Source: Ancylostoma caninum (lineage: Eukaryota > Nematoda > Chromadorea > Rhabditida > Ancylostomatidae). From it: DNA of 64,000 nt. Of the stretch, positions 1-12,319 are shown in pieces. The stretch spans positions 304,404 through 368,403 of the forward strand of contig JBAJFG010000293.1 of assembly GCA_037903475.1 (NCBI GenBank), written 5' to 3'. The position numbers and the translations under genes were made by a program. Under the pieces are notes generated by a model. That model saw only the letters and a program-made list of their open reading frames with translations. It was not told the origin of the DNA and did not search any database. How positions within the stretch are numbered: the first letter of the stretch is position 1; each line of letters begins with the position of its first letter.

Positions 1-460
1 AAGGATTAACAACAGGATGAGAAGGATTATCGATCGAAAGATCAAACACTGATCAGTGCGCAGCGCGAAGTTGTGCAATAGCGTGCAATTTGGGGCAACG
101 CCCCTTGTGTACATCACCCACCTACGGACGCTGGGCGATGTGTCACTCCATACCTGCATGAGTCACCAACGCTGAGGTTGCAGAAATTTGCGAGAACACC
201 GAGACGCAGAGAGAGGGAGCAGAGAAGCAGAGAAATATAGTCCGAAAAGCGTTAGAGTATAGTATGAGGATCAGTTTTCAAGCACGGCTTTTTCCCACTT
301 CTCCAGAAGTACTCGTAAAGCTTCTCGCATGAATTATAGGCAAGCAACTAGCACATAGTCGAAAAAGCTGGACTGTAGTGAGGCAGGGTCACATTTCATT
401 TCATTGATTTCATGTATAGCGAAAAATATTATAATTACGAGATTACCTACGACTAATCGG

Positions 461-514
461 TAAAATATTCCCAAATCTGGGTAGTCACAGTTACCCTTGG
501 TTAATTTTTACCGA
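461..514 (+). repeat. Direct repeat, copy 1 (partner at 906-960)
   Basis: A block of about 54 bp starting AAAATATTCCCAAATCTGG and ending in TTAATTTTTACC recurs in the same orientation about 445 bp downstream with roughly five mismatches. It may mark a local tandem duplication or two copies of a dispersed repeat. No terminal inverted repeats are visible around it. Confidence 0.7.
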
Positions 515-905
515 CCTTATTCGGAACCTGGAACCTGGAATAAGATGAACGAAGCAAAAATCTTCCAAGAAATGGTAAAACCGTGACTGGAACGGTTCCG
601 TATATCCGGTTCTACGTGTATTCGGTACAATATTCCCAAGTATGGCTGTTAAACGAGTCACAGTCCCATAGTAGACCTTGGTAGAATTTAACCCTGGTTC
701 TAACAATATCTCATTCACTTCAGAAAGTCCGAAAAGGAAAATTTCTCTTAAAAACTGGAAGGACCACGGCTATGTAGAAGAATATCTTCTCAAAGGTTAT
801 GAAACGCTTTATAACTCACTGCCATTTTTTCAGGAATTAATGGAATAACTAAATTTAGAGCTATCCAAGGAACGTCGCTGGTTTCATTGGTGTTATAATC
901 GAAGT

Positions 906-960
906 TAAAATATTCCCAAATCTGGCTAGCCACAGTTACTCTTGGTTAATTTTTACCAAC
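906..960 (+). repeat. Direct repeat, copy 2 (partner at 461-514)
   Basis: Second copy of the 54-bp block, same orientation, differing by scattered substitutions only. Confidence 0.7.
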
Positions 961-1598
961 ATTTTTTTCTAGCACCCAAGGCTACAGCTTTAAAAGGACT
1001 AATTTCCTACCTTTTCAAGGGTTCTAACACTGGGTTCGTTCTTTTTTCCGAAATCACCTCAGCACATCTATTATTTTCAAGCGGCACAAAATCAAGAAGA
1101 AAAATAGGAAATTCACAGGAACAAACAACGAGGCCAGCATTTCTAAAAAAATCTACGAATTTTCCCCTCTCCCGGCTATCCAAGGAAAGAATGTAATTCT
1201 CCTCATAGAAACTCCATGACGCTCTGGAAAAAGGAGAAATGCGTTCGAATTACCCTGCCATTTTCGTTCAACTATTAAACAAAAAACACATAAATGTGAG
1301 TTTTTATTATGAAAACAAGTCGAACTTTGGAATTTCGGGAAGTATCTCTGCTAGTTCTAAAGGTTTATTCATCTAGAAAGACCTGGTCTCGAATGCATTG
1401 AATAAGAACGATTAAAATTGAGATTAATTAGCACGAAGCGCATGCCCCACTCAACAGAAAACTTCAGAGTAACCTCAGAATTTCCCATTTTATAAAATTT
1501 AATACCTGCTTCTGCTATAGAAGCATCACATATTGTCGCAGAGAACGGTATGTAGCGTATAAGGAAATGATGGAAATAAACTCTGCTCCATTCCTTTT

Positions 1599-1886
1599 AT
1601 GGCGCCTATTTCTGGAATTTCATTTTCGTACTTTGCACATTTGGTTTTAGTAGCTGCAGCAGATTATATGCTTTTGAAATTTCTGCAAAATGGCACTCTG
1701 TGCAGCCGTTGCAAATATGAATCACAGGAACAAATGCATTCCCTTGAACATTTGCTGTTCCTTTGTTCTTATGGTTATGTTAATGAGAATCTCTCGGCGG
1801 AACGGATGTTCGTTGATTTTTGTCCGCATGCTGATGCTCGCGAGGAGTTCAGAAAAACAGAAAAAATTTTGAAAAATTATGAATAA
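1599..1886 (+). CDS. Possible terminal exon, unknown protein
   Basis: An open frame ends in a stop followed by A-rich sequence. Its second half is protein-like and cysteine-containing: LCSRCKYESQEQMHSLEH, then C, and further on FCPHADAREEF. A plausible acceptor (GCTGCAG) lies near 1660, so the real exon may begin there rather than at the first ATG. I do not recognise the family. The spacing of Cys and His residues could bind zinc, but this is not a known finger pattern. A chance frame is the main alternative. Confidence 0.28.
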   Translation: MAPISGISFSYFAHLVLVAAADYMLLKFLQNGTLCSRCKYESQEQMHSLEHLLFLCSYGYVNENLSAERMFVDFCPHADAREEFRKTEKILKNYE

Positions 1887-1989
1887 ATAGGAAGGTATAG
1901 GTGCGGTAGCGTGAGTTGCTTTTTTTTATTTTATGTTTGTTTCGCTTCCGCGCCTTATCCTGAGCCTTGGGTCCTGGGAGCGGAGGTGT

Positions 1990-2450
1990 TGAAATTACCC
2001 ATGGTAAACGTGCCAAAAAAACTCATAGTGACTCCTACCTGACACCCATGAACATATTCATTTATACATACTTGATTTATCCAAACCCAGTTGTTACCTG
2101 TGAGTAATCGCACCCCTGGGTAAAATATTACTTATCCTCCCACTGAAGTACCTATCTTCACTTTGAACCTTTTCTCGGTCCGAATGCATTATTGGGATCC
2201 TGGATACTCTCATACCTATGATTATGCATGACTATGGACCCATAGCTAGCAGCTGGGTATAGAGGACGTTACACACAGGTAAACATACTGATAGGTTCCA
2301 GGTTAAAGGTAAATTCGGGTAAGACAAGGCACGCCTGTTCTACTCAAGGGCTGCAGAGCATTATTCTCAATGATTAGCGTTTACTGGGCGAACCAATGGG
2401 ACTTACCCAGCTTACTTCGGGGTGGACTTGGTGATGAGTACCTGTCGAGA
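1990..2450. repeat. Dispersed repeat related to 55,914-55,991
   Basis: Starts with ATTACCCATGGTAAACGTGCC, a variant of the MITE terminus described at 4,250. The stretch from GACACCCATGAAC through CCCAGTTGTTACCTGTGAGTAATC to CCCTGGGTA aligns by eye with 55,914-55,991 (GACACCCATTGACG ... CCAGCTGCTACCTCGAGTAATC ... CCCATGGGTA). It reads as an old non-coding repeat. Confidence 0.5.
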
Positions 2451-3290
2451 CCTGTTTTTTTTTTTTTGGATCTAAGCTATCAGTAAGATAGAGAGGCGTT
2501 GGAATCTGTGGATGGCAACATAAATCATTATTTATTCTCAAAGAAAGAAGACCAAGTTACCGTTTAACTTTACCTGTTCATTCATATTGACTCTTTTAAA
2601 TCATAAGTACACTCATATATGTATGTATTTCGAATCGAATAAGAACAGACGGGAAGGATCGGATCCAGAAGAAAAACAACGGAAGCGACATGAAAAGCAG
2701 ATCTCGTTGGAAAAAAATAATAATCAACAAACATTCAAAAATTATGGCAGAAGGAAATCCTGGTTCAACCAAGGGGTTGACACAAAAATGTGCTAGATGC
2801 CCATAATTTCTCAGTACTTACTTTTTTTTTTAATCTCATGACAATGAGGTAAAAGGACAGGGCAATGCGTGTGAGAAGAAATGAAGATATATCTGAAGGA
2901 AAATCTCCAGAAAATCGAGTGAAAACCATCACTTATGGTCCGATTCAGCAGCAAATGTACGTAGTAGGAGAAACACCAAGGAAAAAGAGGAAGCGGGAAA
3001 GCAAGCGGTAACAGGAGAGAGTTGCGAAAAATATTGTTTTTAGTCAGAAATATCAATCAAACAATGCTAAATCTTCTAAGAAACAGATGAAGGAAAACCC
3101 AAAAAAAATCTACATGTCATCTCATTCCCTTATTTTTCCAAGGAAAATCAGACGTTAGATGTTCGAATGCAGAACATGCGCCAAACTCAGCAGAAATAAT
3201 TTTTAAAAATTAAATCTGCGCGCCAAAAGTGCTGTAAACAATGCATTTGGCACTTCAATTTTTTTACTTTCTTCGCCCCATAAACGTTGA
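2451..3290. other. No supported gene
   Basis: Poly-T and A-rich sequence. A lysine- and glutamate-rich frame at 2587-2796 is open, but it lacks convincing splice sites and is most simply an A-rich artefact. Confidence 0.45.
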
Positions 3291-3620
3291 ACTATGACGT
3301 TGTCATAGGTGCAAAGGTCGCAAGCACAGAACACACACTGCTGATGCCAAAACTATGGATGAGATTCTCAAAACATCACCATGTGCAAGGCTTTCCGCAA
3401 GAAAGATGAGGTAGCTTGTTCCGCAGGCTCCGCCCACCAAGAAGATCAACCCACCTTCGCGGGCGACACACGGCCGTGCACGATGACTCACTCGAAAAAC
3501 ACGTTTCGCAAGGCCCGCGGGCGGACAGGTGAGCTTCAAAAATCGGGTGATGCAGTCGCTCGCGATGTGAGCACTGCAGGAGCTGTGTCTGTGATCGAAC
3601 ATCATTCCAGTGAGTACTTG
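3291..3620. other. GC-rich block, possible exon, strand unresolved
   Basis: Base composition rises sharply against the flanks, and open frames occur on both strands (plus 3381-3758, minus 3303-3605). On the plus strand donors follow ...AAGATGAG|GTAGCT and ...CGGACAG|GTGAGC; on the minus strand the frame is hydrophobic. I could not choose a frame. The block is likely exon or CpG-rich regulatory DNA and I assign no product. Confidence 0.3.
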
Positions 3621-3870
3621 GAGAACTCGAATATTCAGTTCTGGAAGTTTTGTTGGGGGGGGGGGGGGTGGACTAGTTCTGGTTACACCCCACTAAATAT
3701 TCAAGTATTGACTATCTTCACACCTATAGTGAAGCCCCGACAACATGGTAGGGTATAACATCTAGTTGTTTTCGAATTTTCGAATAATCGATTTGCCAAA
3801 TAATCAAACACTTAAAAACATAAATCATCAATCAATCGCATGAATCTATACAAAACAAATAACATAAAAT

Positions 3871-4103
3871 GGACGTCAATCGCGGTGACCCATCCGCGGC
3901 CTGGAGAAGGACGCCATGCGACTGCGTCGCGCGCGCCATAGCCGATGTCTTCTGCTGCTGTTATGCTATTTGCAACAGCTTTTCTACCCGTTTTAAGGAT
4001 TTTCGACGAAACGGGATGAAAAGAGCCTAGGAATAGCATTCCGGTGGCAGACATCCATCTAGGCGCCCGGGACGCGGATGGGCCACCGAGATTGACGTCC
4101 GCT
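3871..4103. repeat. Inverted-repeat element with GGACGTCAATC ends
   Basis: The left end reads GGACGTCAATCGCGGTGACC and the right end is its reverse complement with a few changes, about 31 bp per arm, so the 233-bp unit can fold back on itself. The interior is GC-rich, and a 135-codon minus-strand frame (3812-4219) runs through it. A related GACGTCAATCGC core recurs near 5,499. It may be a MITE; I see no clean target duplication. Confidence 0.5.
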
Positions 4104-4249
4104 GTAGCTGGCAAAGTGCACCAAAATCTCATCAAGGTGAAGGATTTGAATGGATCCAGAATGTAATCACAGCATTTCCTTTTGGCTTTAATGGTCAAAT
4201 TAATAGTTTTGGAATACATCAGACAAAATTAGCCCCCATGGGGTCACGC

Positions 4250-4362
4250 GCATCATTGATATTACCCAGGGTAAACGTGCCATCACCTCTCACATTCACC
4301 TGTGTTTATTACACATTAACATGTTAATAAATGACGCTTACTCTGGATAATCTCAATGATGC
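4250..4362. mobile_element. Short MITE, 28-bp terminal inverted repeats
   Basis: The left arm GCATCATTGATATTACCCAG continues into GGTAAACG. The right arm is its reverse complement with about five mismatches. The unit is 113 bp and too short to encode a transposase. Relatives in this window lie at 60,037-60,141 and 45,609-45,683, and single arms near 1,993 and 48,935. Confidence 0.65.
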
Positions 4363-5502
4363 ATGCAAGTCCTGGATAAAACGACTTGATCCTACTTCGG
4401 ATCTCCGGTCAAAAGGATATGAGGATGAAGGAAGAAAATAAGATTGAAGAATATGTTGTATATTTTTCTGGAAATACCCCTAGGAAAGTTCAGGGATGCC
4501 AGCGATTTCGACGAAACCTTTTTCAATCAATACATACATATTAGATAAGTATTTAATTACTATTCTGAGCCCTACTAACTAGAGAGAAATACTTTTTTAG
4601 GAAACAGGCAACACAACCTTCCAAGAATCAAATTTTATTCGCGATTAAAAAAAAATCGGTGAATCTCCTACTTTTCGAATAATCGAAAGCTAATACCGAT
4701 CAAAACACCATCACAGGGAAACCGACCATTGTACGCAACGCAATTCAATTGCATTTCTACAAACCACGAAACAGGAAAAATTTTCTTAAAAATTGAATAA
4801 AAATTGAAGTTGTTGGATCAGGAAATGGTACTACCGTACTGTACTTAATTGACTAATAAATAAATAGTATCTGAGGATATTGTAAAGCATGCCATGACAC
4901 TTATGTAGCTATAAAAGGGTATGATCTTATTTGCTTATTTGTTTCTTCACCTATTTATTGAGTCTATCCCATATTCACAACCGAAGACCCTCCGAAAAAA
5001 GTAGCAAATAAAGACAAAGCATACACAAAAGTAGAAAAAGTATTGGTGTTACAACAGTGAAATATTGGTATTACTACAGTATTGGTATTACCCCACTACT
5101 GGTATTACTACAGTGTAAAAGTTGAAGAAATTTTTCTGTGACAGAGGAGTAAAAAATGGTAACCGCTCTCAACCCAAGGCAGATGGTCGGCAAGTCTTCC
5201 TCCAAGGGAAGGTGAAAACAAAATTTACGTATTTATAGGGTGAAATATTTGTGGATTTGAACGTCTTCAGGATTAGTGTTACTTGTAGGATAAAATAGTA
5301 GTAGCAGCCATCCTGGCAGATAAACAAGCAAACGAACACAGCAAACAGTATACGTAGGTGACTTCGCGTCGCTATCAGCGCAGCAATTCAGTAATGTAGC
5401 TGGGCGCAACAGCGTCACACACCCCATCAAAGCCCTCTTTAAGAGCCGGCATTCACCACCACACTACGACTGCACTTCGTGTTTAATGCGACTAAAAAGA
5501 CG
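4363..5502. other. No supported gene
   Basis: AT-rich sequence with short degenerate TATTGGTATTAC direct repeats around 5,045-5,105. No splice-bounded frame was found. Confidence 0.45.
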
Positions 5503-5695
5503 TCAATCGCCATGCGCGCCTCTAATGAGGTGACATCGCCCGCAGTACTTTTCGTAATGGAATAAGACATGCGCGACGAATCGGGCTTTGTGCGCTTTTG
5601 TCACGCTGACCGTCTGCGTCTCCGGCGTAGAGATGCTTTCTGCGCGACTCGTTCTGCAAACTGGTTCCGCTTGGTTTTTATTGTAATGCGAATTG
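5503..5695 (-). CDS. Possible terminal exon, unknown basic/Cys protein
   Basis: The minus-strand frame is open from an acceptor-like CCCAG to a TGA stop and is protein-like: AESISTPETQTVSVTKAHK followed by RFVAHVLFHYEKYCGRCHLI. The C-terminal YCGRCH could be half of a metal site. The acceptor lacks a long pyrimidine run. The DNA at its 3' end shares a GACGTCAATCGC core with the inverted-repeat element at 3,871, so this may be repeat-derived. Family unknown. Confidence 0.33.
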
Positions 5696-5779
5696 CTGGG
5701 CAATTAGTCTGAGGCTACGGAAAAACTGAACCACATGATTATTTCTCTGGGATTCCTTCGTTGCTTATAAACCAGCGTG

Positions 5780-6168
5780 GATAAAGGGGATGTTACTGTT
5801 GTAGAATACTATAGCGTAAAATGTAAAAGTACTAGATAAAGTATGTACAATATAAAAGTGTTGGTAAAAGTAAAGGCATAAATGTAATTTAAAGTGTAAA
5901 ATATTACAGTCTCCTAAGCTAGCGACAGTATAAAATATGCTACAGTAATGTTGGGTTAGTTGAAAATGTTTGAAGAAAGAGTTTCGAGACTTTGCTCGGT
6001 TTGCTTCAGTACCTGATGTTATATATAGTGCATAGTATAGACGTAGTAGTGTACTGTGTACATGTATTAGTGGTAGAAGTACAGTAGCATGTATTTATAG
6101 TAGAAATACAGTAGTAACCATAGTGGTGTACTGTATAGTAAAGTGTATATAGTTGTAGAAGTACAGTA
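5780..6168. repeat. TAGTA-rich low-complexity DNA
   Basis: Long run of degenerate GTAGTATAG / GTACAGTA motifs with no coding structure. It continues on the far side of the MITE to about 6,960. Confidence 0.7.
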
Positions 6169-6447
6169 CAGTGGCGGACGCAGGGGGGGGGGCGGGGGGC
6201 GCGCCCCCCCCCCGAGAATGGGTCGCCAAATTTTCGAAATTACTTTACAATACAAATAAAAATCTTGTGTTAGTTTATTTTTAATTGTTTATTTTTATTA
6301 TTATTTTTAATATATTTTTTATTTATTGTTTATTATTATAATTAATATTATTATTAATTTTATTTTCCGTCTGGGTCCCCAAAACGGCGGAGACCCCACT
6401 TTTCTTCCCACGCCCCCCCTCCCGCCCACTTTCTGCGTCCGCCACTG
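6169..6447 (+). mobile_element. hAT-type MITE, copy A (8-bp TSD GTACAGTA)
   Basis: The termini are CAGTGGCGGACGCAG and its exact reverse complement CTGCGTCCGCCACTG. An 8-bp direct repeat GTACAGTA abuts both ends (6161-6168 and 6448-6455). CAGTGG-type ends with an 8-bp duplication are typical of hAT elements. The 279-bp interior has a G/C run, an AT-rich core and no transposase. Same family: 6990-7241, 26,814-27,089 and 47,137-47,415. Confidence 0.85.
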
Positions 6448-6663
6448 GTACAGTAGTATTATATAGTAGTCTATAGGATATGTTTCCTACAATGTAGTAG
6501 CATATTTGCATAGCATGTATATGATACTGCTCATTTACCAAGGGATAATACTGTAGTTAAATTACTATACTGTACTCCACTATTGTAGCAATAATGTATT
6601 ATACACTTAAGTTTGTTTTCTTACCTAATAGAGTGTACATAATGCGTGCATAGTAGAACAGGG

Positions 6664-6703
<40 letters not shown>

Positions 6704-6989
6704 CAAAAGATTTAGAGTAAAATAGTATGGTAGTATATGTACCATGTATGGCATGTAAAGTAGTATGTATAGTAGTGTAGTATAGTAGTGTAGGGTTTAG
6801 TAGTGTATACATAGTAGTGTAGTGTAGTAGTGTATAGTATGTATTTATGTACTAGCATAGTTGCATAGTATGTGATATAGTACAATATAGCATAGTAGCA
6901 CTATTATATATAATAGCATACATAGTAGGATCTAATATACTATGTTACATATGTATATAATACATCCCTATATATATATATATATATAT
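6448..6989. repeat. TAGTA/AT low-complexity DNA with (AT)n
   Basis: Contains an uninterrupted AT dinucleotide run at about 6,668-6,702 and TAGTAGTGTAG-like repeats. No gene is supported. Confidence 0.7.
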
Positions 6990-7241
6990 CAGTGGCGGAC
7001 GCAGGGGGGGGGGGCGGGGGGAAATTAGGGGCAACACTTTACAATACAAATAAAAATCTTGTGTTAGTTTATTTTCAATTGTTTATTTTTATTATTATTT
7101 TTAATATATTTTTTATTTATTGTTTATTATTATAATTAATATTATTATTAATTTTATTTTCCGTCTGGGTCCCCAAAACGGCGGAGACCCCACTTTTCTT
7201 CCCACGCCCCCCCTCCCGCCCACTTTCTGCGTCCGCCACTG
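6990..7241 (+). mobile_element. hAT-type MITE, copy B (TSD ATATATAT)
   Basis: Same termini and interior as copy A, with part of the left GC-rich section missing (252 bp). It sits inside an AT microsatellite, with ATATATAT on both sides, so the duplication cannot be told from the array. Confidence 0.82.
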
Positions 7242-7419
7242 ATATATATATATATATATATATTATAGTAAAATATATAGCACTGCATCAAAAAGAAGTG
7301 AATACAAAAGACAGAATACGGGAAACAGAGGTAGGTAAAACCTAAAAACTTAATTGGAAGAAGCTTGCGGGTTCTGGAACGAAACGTTCAAACATCTGCC
7401 TTGTTTTTGTCACTTGCAG

Positions 7420-7657
7420 CCTCATTGAGATGCAAAGCACGGAAACACGGAAGAGATTGCGGCGCTGTAAAACGGTCGACGATCAGCTGCTCAACAGAAT
7501 AGCGGAATGTAATCTAACTAATAAATGCTTATTGCACGTTGTTTACAGCATAGAATGGGAATACGTAGGCTTTCCGAATGAAACAGGCATCTCCAGCAAA
7601 TCTAGGGAGGCTAGAAACTTGAGAAAAAAACTTAAATTTCAAGAATTCCAGGAGTAA
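7420..7657 (+). CDS. Possible exon, unknown basic protein
   Basis: A good worm acceptor (TTTTTGTCACTTGCAG) leads into a frame open to a TAA at 7655. It reads LIEMQSTETRKRLRRCKT, then VDDQLLNRIAECNLTNKC, and ends in a lysine-rich tail. The first half looks like an amphipathic helix. An internal GAATAC|GTAGGC could be a donor in phase 0, in which case the exon ends earlier. I do not recognise the family and see no partner exon nearby. Confidence 0.38.
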
Positions 7658-10600
7658 GAGGGAAAGGCGACATTAAAACTGGAAAAATCGGAGTAAGTGT
7701 GCTTACACATTAGAGCCCACGAAGTTGTACCTCTCCAAGCAGAGCTGAATCCATTGAGATATCAAAATACAGGATTTTCACAGAATTCCATAGGTAGCCC
7801 CAGTGCCCGAAGCAGGAGTGGCAGGCCAGAAGAGCGCTGAAAAAAAGTGGCAGCTCCGCCACTTCGGAAACCCCGATGGAAGGACAATTAGTAGTGAGTT
7901 TTGAAATAATAGTAAAATCAAAAAATGGAAAATAAATTCCGTTTTACAAAGTAGTTTTAAAAATTCGCCGTACCATTCTAGGCATGAAGGGTTGTCCAAA
8001 GTAATGAATTTGAACTCAAAGGGTTGTTAACCGGTACCTTGGCGTCCAGAACAGCGATGATATCCGGAAAGTTACTCGGAAAAATCGTATGCGCCTATAA
8101 AATTGCAATTCTCCTAGAGAGTTCGTAAAAGATTTCTAACTTTGAACACTGTTGTTGTGTGTATGATAAATTGATTGATCATTGATTAATTGATTCTTGC
8201 GTCATCGCTATTCTCTTGTCAAAATTAACATTGTCTTCTTAGATACTTAGGCCCGAATAAAAATCGAATGACTCAATCTATTTGACTCAGGACGGGATCC
8301 AAAGAATTCAAGTATTCGAAAGAGAGAAGGACTTGAATGCTTCCTTATCATTCCTGAACAATTGTATTGCTTTCTCTTCTTCAAACATCCATACTATCGA
8401 CTTATCCAAAATCGAATTTCCGAGTTGCGAATGAATCGATTGGTATCGAATGCGTTGTGCCGTTCTGAGTGTGTTTTCCTTCGCTAATCCTACGATTACT
8501 GTACAGAACTAGAGTAGAAGTACGAAATCGATGTGATAGACGAGTTCCGTCTTCAAAATATCCCATCCAGCTTTGAAAATTTTCAAAAGCTTCTGTGAGG
8601 TACTGTAACTACCATATTCGCATAAAATGTGACATGTGGTTCAAAATAAGTATGATACCCGTGGTAACCTCATAGGGTAAATCCTTAATGAAGAGCCTAA
8701 GCGAGATTTTTCCCATGAGGTTTGGGTAGAATAGTGCCAAAACTACGACAAATCCGGCTTCTTCTCAATTTGCAGTTCAACCACGTCCACCTCTGAGCAC
8801 TAATAAATTTCAAACCTTGGTCGGTTTGCCCTTTCTTCGAAGCTTTTCTCTTTGTGATTGTGGTATGGATTTCCGTGGTTTGTGGCAGTTTCACGTGCGT
8901 TCATTATCTGTGGTCTCTATGATTGATTCGAAAAGACGTGACTGTTTGTTTTTTTTTTCCGAAGTATAGAATGAAAATGGATACGGGCTCTTAATGCGAT
9001 GATAGGGTCACGCCCAGTGCCTGGAAAAGTGAAAAGAATGCGTGGAAATCGCATTTTCGAGGGTAAAAATTGTCAGCTGACGTGCCATTATTTCAACCAT
9101 CAGAGAGAATCTGTCAGAAAGACAATAATAAGGCAAGCAAATGGGTAAACAGCTAAATAGACAAGTGAATGAGCAAATAAATACCACGGACGGTACGCTG
9201 AACGGCTCATATATAATATGGAACATCATTACGGCTCAATGGCTGGGCATTATGGGTCTTTTTCCCTTGAAATCAAGCAAATGAGAAAGAAAAATTATTA
9301 TAAAAATGAGAGCGAAGGAATTGGGCGTGAGACGCTGCACCTAGAAGAGGCGGGGCGATTGGTGGTTGGTGGGCGAGCTGGAATTGACCAATCGCGTAGC
9401 TCAGACGTGCCCCCTCCCAGCTAAATCGATCCGAACCCAAAGATATAAGCAAGTCGCGTGAGTCGATGCTGATTTCCTTCAGGGAGATATGATGTGGGGG
9501 CTTTTTTCGTTATTATATCAATGACAAATGGAGATGAATCTGAATTTTATCTATGTTAAGACATGTGCTTGTGTGAGAATCAGAAGAAAATGAGGAATTC
9601 AGGCACACATGAAGACCCCGCAAACATATTTCACATAATCAAATATTCCAATGCCATAAAATGCATAGAAACGGCAGAAAACGCCTCTGCGAAGCACGCA
9701 ATAAGTGCACGCCTATTAAAATGCCCAACATATTGACTTGTTTACCGAGGAAGAGATCAATATTTCCAAAAACTAAACAACAGTCCTGAAAATTATCTAT
9801 GTGCATGCCTAAGAGCCTCCCACCAGAAGCGGAGATCAGCAGCGAAACAATGCCCGTCGCATGATCATGGAGATAACAGCACAATAACATTCGATTCCGT
9901 TGTTCAAGAAATTTCTATACGATTTCGTCGAAAAAAAAAGTAGGAAGAGGAAAATTTCGTGGAAAAATGCTATCTAACAGGGAAAAAGGTGAGCTCTGCT
10001 AGAAGATCTCAGCAAGTTCTTGAATGACAATCGGGAATAAGAATAACACTGAGCTTCTGAGCTTGAATTATTCTTAAGGCTCATAAGCTTGGTCATTTCA
10101 CAATATTCACTTTTCGCCTTCTGAAAAATGGCCAATGAAGACCTAGAAGATAATGAACCGGGCTTTTTCAAGGGGAAATTTTAGCCCTTACACACGGATA
10201 TTGATGCTGATCACACAGTTTTTGAACGGCTCTTGGCTAGTCGATATCCATGTCTGATTGAAAGGATAGAAATTAGAAAAATTAGAATTGGAATAATAAA
10301 ATTAGAATAAGAAGAAGAAAAAGACAAGGAGTGTAGTTCTCAGGGTAGAGAGGACAATTATAGACCTATGTAAGGATCATTTTCAAGCCAGATTGTTGAA
10401 CATACGCGAAGATTTCACGCATTTAACACATCATGGAGTGATTTTCTAGAAATTTCTCACGTACTGTTTGTCCTGGGATCTGGAGTTCCTCAACCACCAC
10501 AGTTTCCAGCGTTACATCACAGGTACCACAGCCAGAAGCTGCCACGGTAATTCTTTACCTTGACAATGGGGAAGCCTAAAATTCATTGGCAAGATGTGGA

Positions 10601-11960
10601 TGCAGGTAGATTCTTCTCTTTAGTATCATTGTGGGCTTCACCCAAAATAATCCTAAAGCCCTCTTTTTTGTTGTAAAAAATTGACGTGTTCGCCACTCCC
10701 TCCGCCCTCTCCCCTCCTTCCCCAAATTAATAAAAATGTCAAAAAGTCATCAAGAAGTAGAAATATGACCAAATGAAAACTTAGCAACCTCAAAGGGGTG
10801 CTCGTTCATTATCCCATAGATTCGCAATCTCATTTCAAATATGTAATAGACTATATAGGAAATTTCCAGGAAGCAGAAGAAAAAATCTGTTGGGATAAGT
10901 AGCGTTAAAACTTCTGTTCGGCTACAAGCGTCACTTGAGGAATGTGGGGTGCTAAAGCCTCCAACCTTAGCTGCTTATCAGCGCGGATGGCCTGCCTGGT
11001 ATGCCATCAGTAAACAAAGCCGTCATGTCCTTGATAAAAAAAGGAGGTGATAGGCATTGTTCAGCAATTTATTATCTTTCACTTTGCACTTTAGGTCAAC
11101 GTACAAAGGATAGGTATTGATCAATGTCCAAGTGTCAAAGTCTGGTGCAGAATTATGCTTATGATTTAAAATTTCGTCTAAGAAAGACCAGAAGGCAGCT
11201 GCCAGGAAAACGGCCATAATCATATGGAAAGATGCCAAAACATTGAGGATTAGGGGGGAAAATAGAGAAACGATAACCCTGGTGTTTGGTCCAAGAAGAC
11301 CTGCATATTACAGAGAAGGTCCAAGTCGCGGCAATGCAAACAAAACGTCAGCAATTTACACGCTACTTGACGTAAAATTACGGCAATATGACCATTGCTG
11401 GCCAGAGCTACTACTAATACGGGTAGAAAAGCAGTCTTCTTAGCATTCAAGGAAGCAAACGACCCATTAGAAGCCAAAAAATAGAATCCATACAAAAGGA
11501 AAATAAGGCAATATGGCGAGATCCTAGAATAGTGAAGCCTGCTGTGATCTGATAATCAGAAAGATAGCAAGTCATGGATTATAAGAATGCTCAAATTTCA
11601 GAGATCTTTACTGCGGTGAAGTAAGCCTTTGAAGAGGTGAACATCCGCTGCAGAAAGCCTATGCTACACTGCCTATGCTACAAAAAGTACTGCAAAAAGG
11701 CGACAATATCACATTGGACCCAGAGAGAAGTGGAGCTAAATGTTCGTGTCAGTAGGAAAAATATTGGGACCACACTTTTCTGGATCCTTCTACATATAAC
11801 CCTCTGGAGTTCACAGCAGAATGTGACACAAATGATTACACAAGTGAAGTGTTAGTGTAGATGTTTTATTGGAGAAGATAGTTCTCACGATCATGAGAAT
11901 GTTTGTCTGGATCCAGACACATGGCTACCCCCTCAAAATACATGAGATTTAGCGAATAAG
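7658..11960. other. Gene-poor stretch
   Basis: No frame combines splice signals with protein-like composition. Frames at 8697-8894 (minus), 9218-9424 (plus) and 11,023-11,495 are open, but I could not connect them to a family or to each other. The block 10,980-11,860 is open in several frames and could be a decayed transposon, but I found no RT or endonuclease motif in it. Confidence 0.45.
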
Positions 11961-12211
11961 CCTTATGTTGATGATTTATACATCATCAACCTTATATTTC
12001 TTATAACTCTAAGGATCAAAGATCAACTGTATGTTTACCCATAAGGTATTTCTCACCAGAGGTTGTACTCATATATCTAATCACTCAACTTGGAGTGACA
12101 ATTGAGCAGTCGGGGTCGACCCTTAGCGCGGCACCCCTTTGTATCGTTATATCCATTGGCAATTTAGCCACAGCAGTTCCTTATCGGGTCAACCCCGCCC
12201 ATTTCTGTGTG

Positions 12212-12220
12212 CATAAAAGG
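12212..12220 (+). promoter_or_regulatory. TATA-like box of the 5' LTR
   Basis: CATAAAAGG followed by a GC-rich stretch, placed about 50 bp before the AATAAA. This is the usual distance for initiation inside an LTR. Confidence 0.55.
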
Positions 12221-12266
12221 GGCGCCCGAATGTATATTGTACTCGTCTATATTCTGTGTGCAGGGC

Positions 12267-12272
12267 AATAAA
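12267..12272 (+). terminator. LTR polyadenylation signal AATAAA
   Basis: AATAAA lies downstream of the TATA-like box. The matching copy in the 3' LTR (21,076-21,081) would direct 3'-end formation of the genomic RNA. Confidence 0.5.
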
Positions 12273-12319
12273 TCTAACGCCCATTCGTCTACCCACACAT
12301 CACTTGGTCGCATCCAAAT

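Larger units (their letters stand above)
1..1588. other. AT-rich stretch without a supported gene
   Basis: No open frame here has both a convincing splice acceptor and protein-like composition. The only structure I see is a direct repeat of about 54 bp, present at 461-514 and 906-960. Short frames at 491-718 (minus) and 942-1196 (plus) overlap the repeat and look like chance. Confidence 0.5.
11966..12318 (+). repeat. 5' LTR (353 bp)
   Basis: Begins TGTTGATGATTTATACATCA and ends CATCCAAA, so the 3' boundary is not the usual CA unless it lies two bases earlier. The first 20 bases are near-palindromic (TTGATGATTTATACATCATCAA). A TATA-like CATAAAAGG sits at 12,212 and an AATAAA at 12,267, which gives a U3-R-U5 layout with a short R region. 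Identical by eye to 20,775-21,127. Confidence 0.93.

Noticed and set aside
2587..2796. Lysine/glutamate-rich frame
   Set aside because: A-rich DNA produces such frames readily; no usable acceptor or donor.
10980..11860. Decayed LINE
   Set aside because: Multiple broken frames suggested it, but I could find no RT (YxDD-type) or endonuclease motif.
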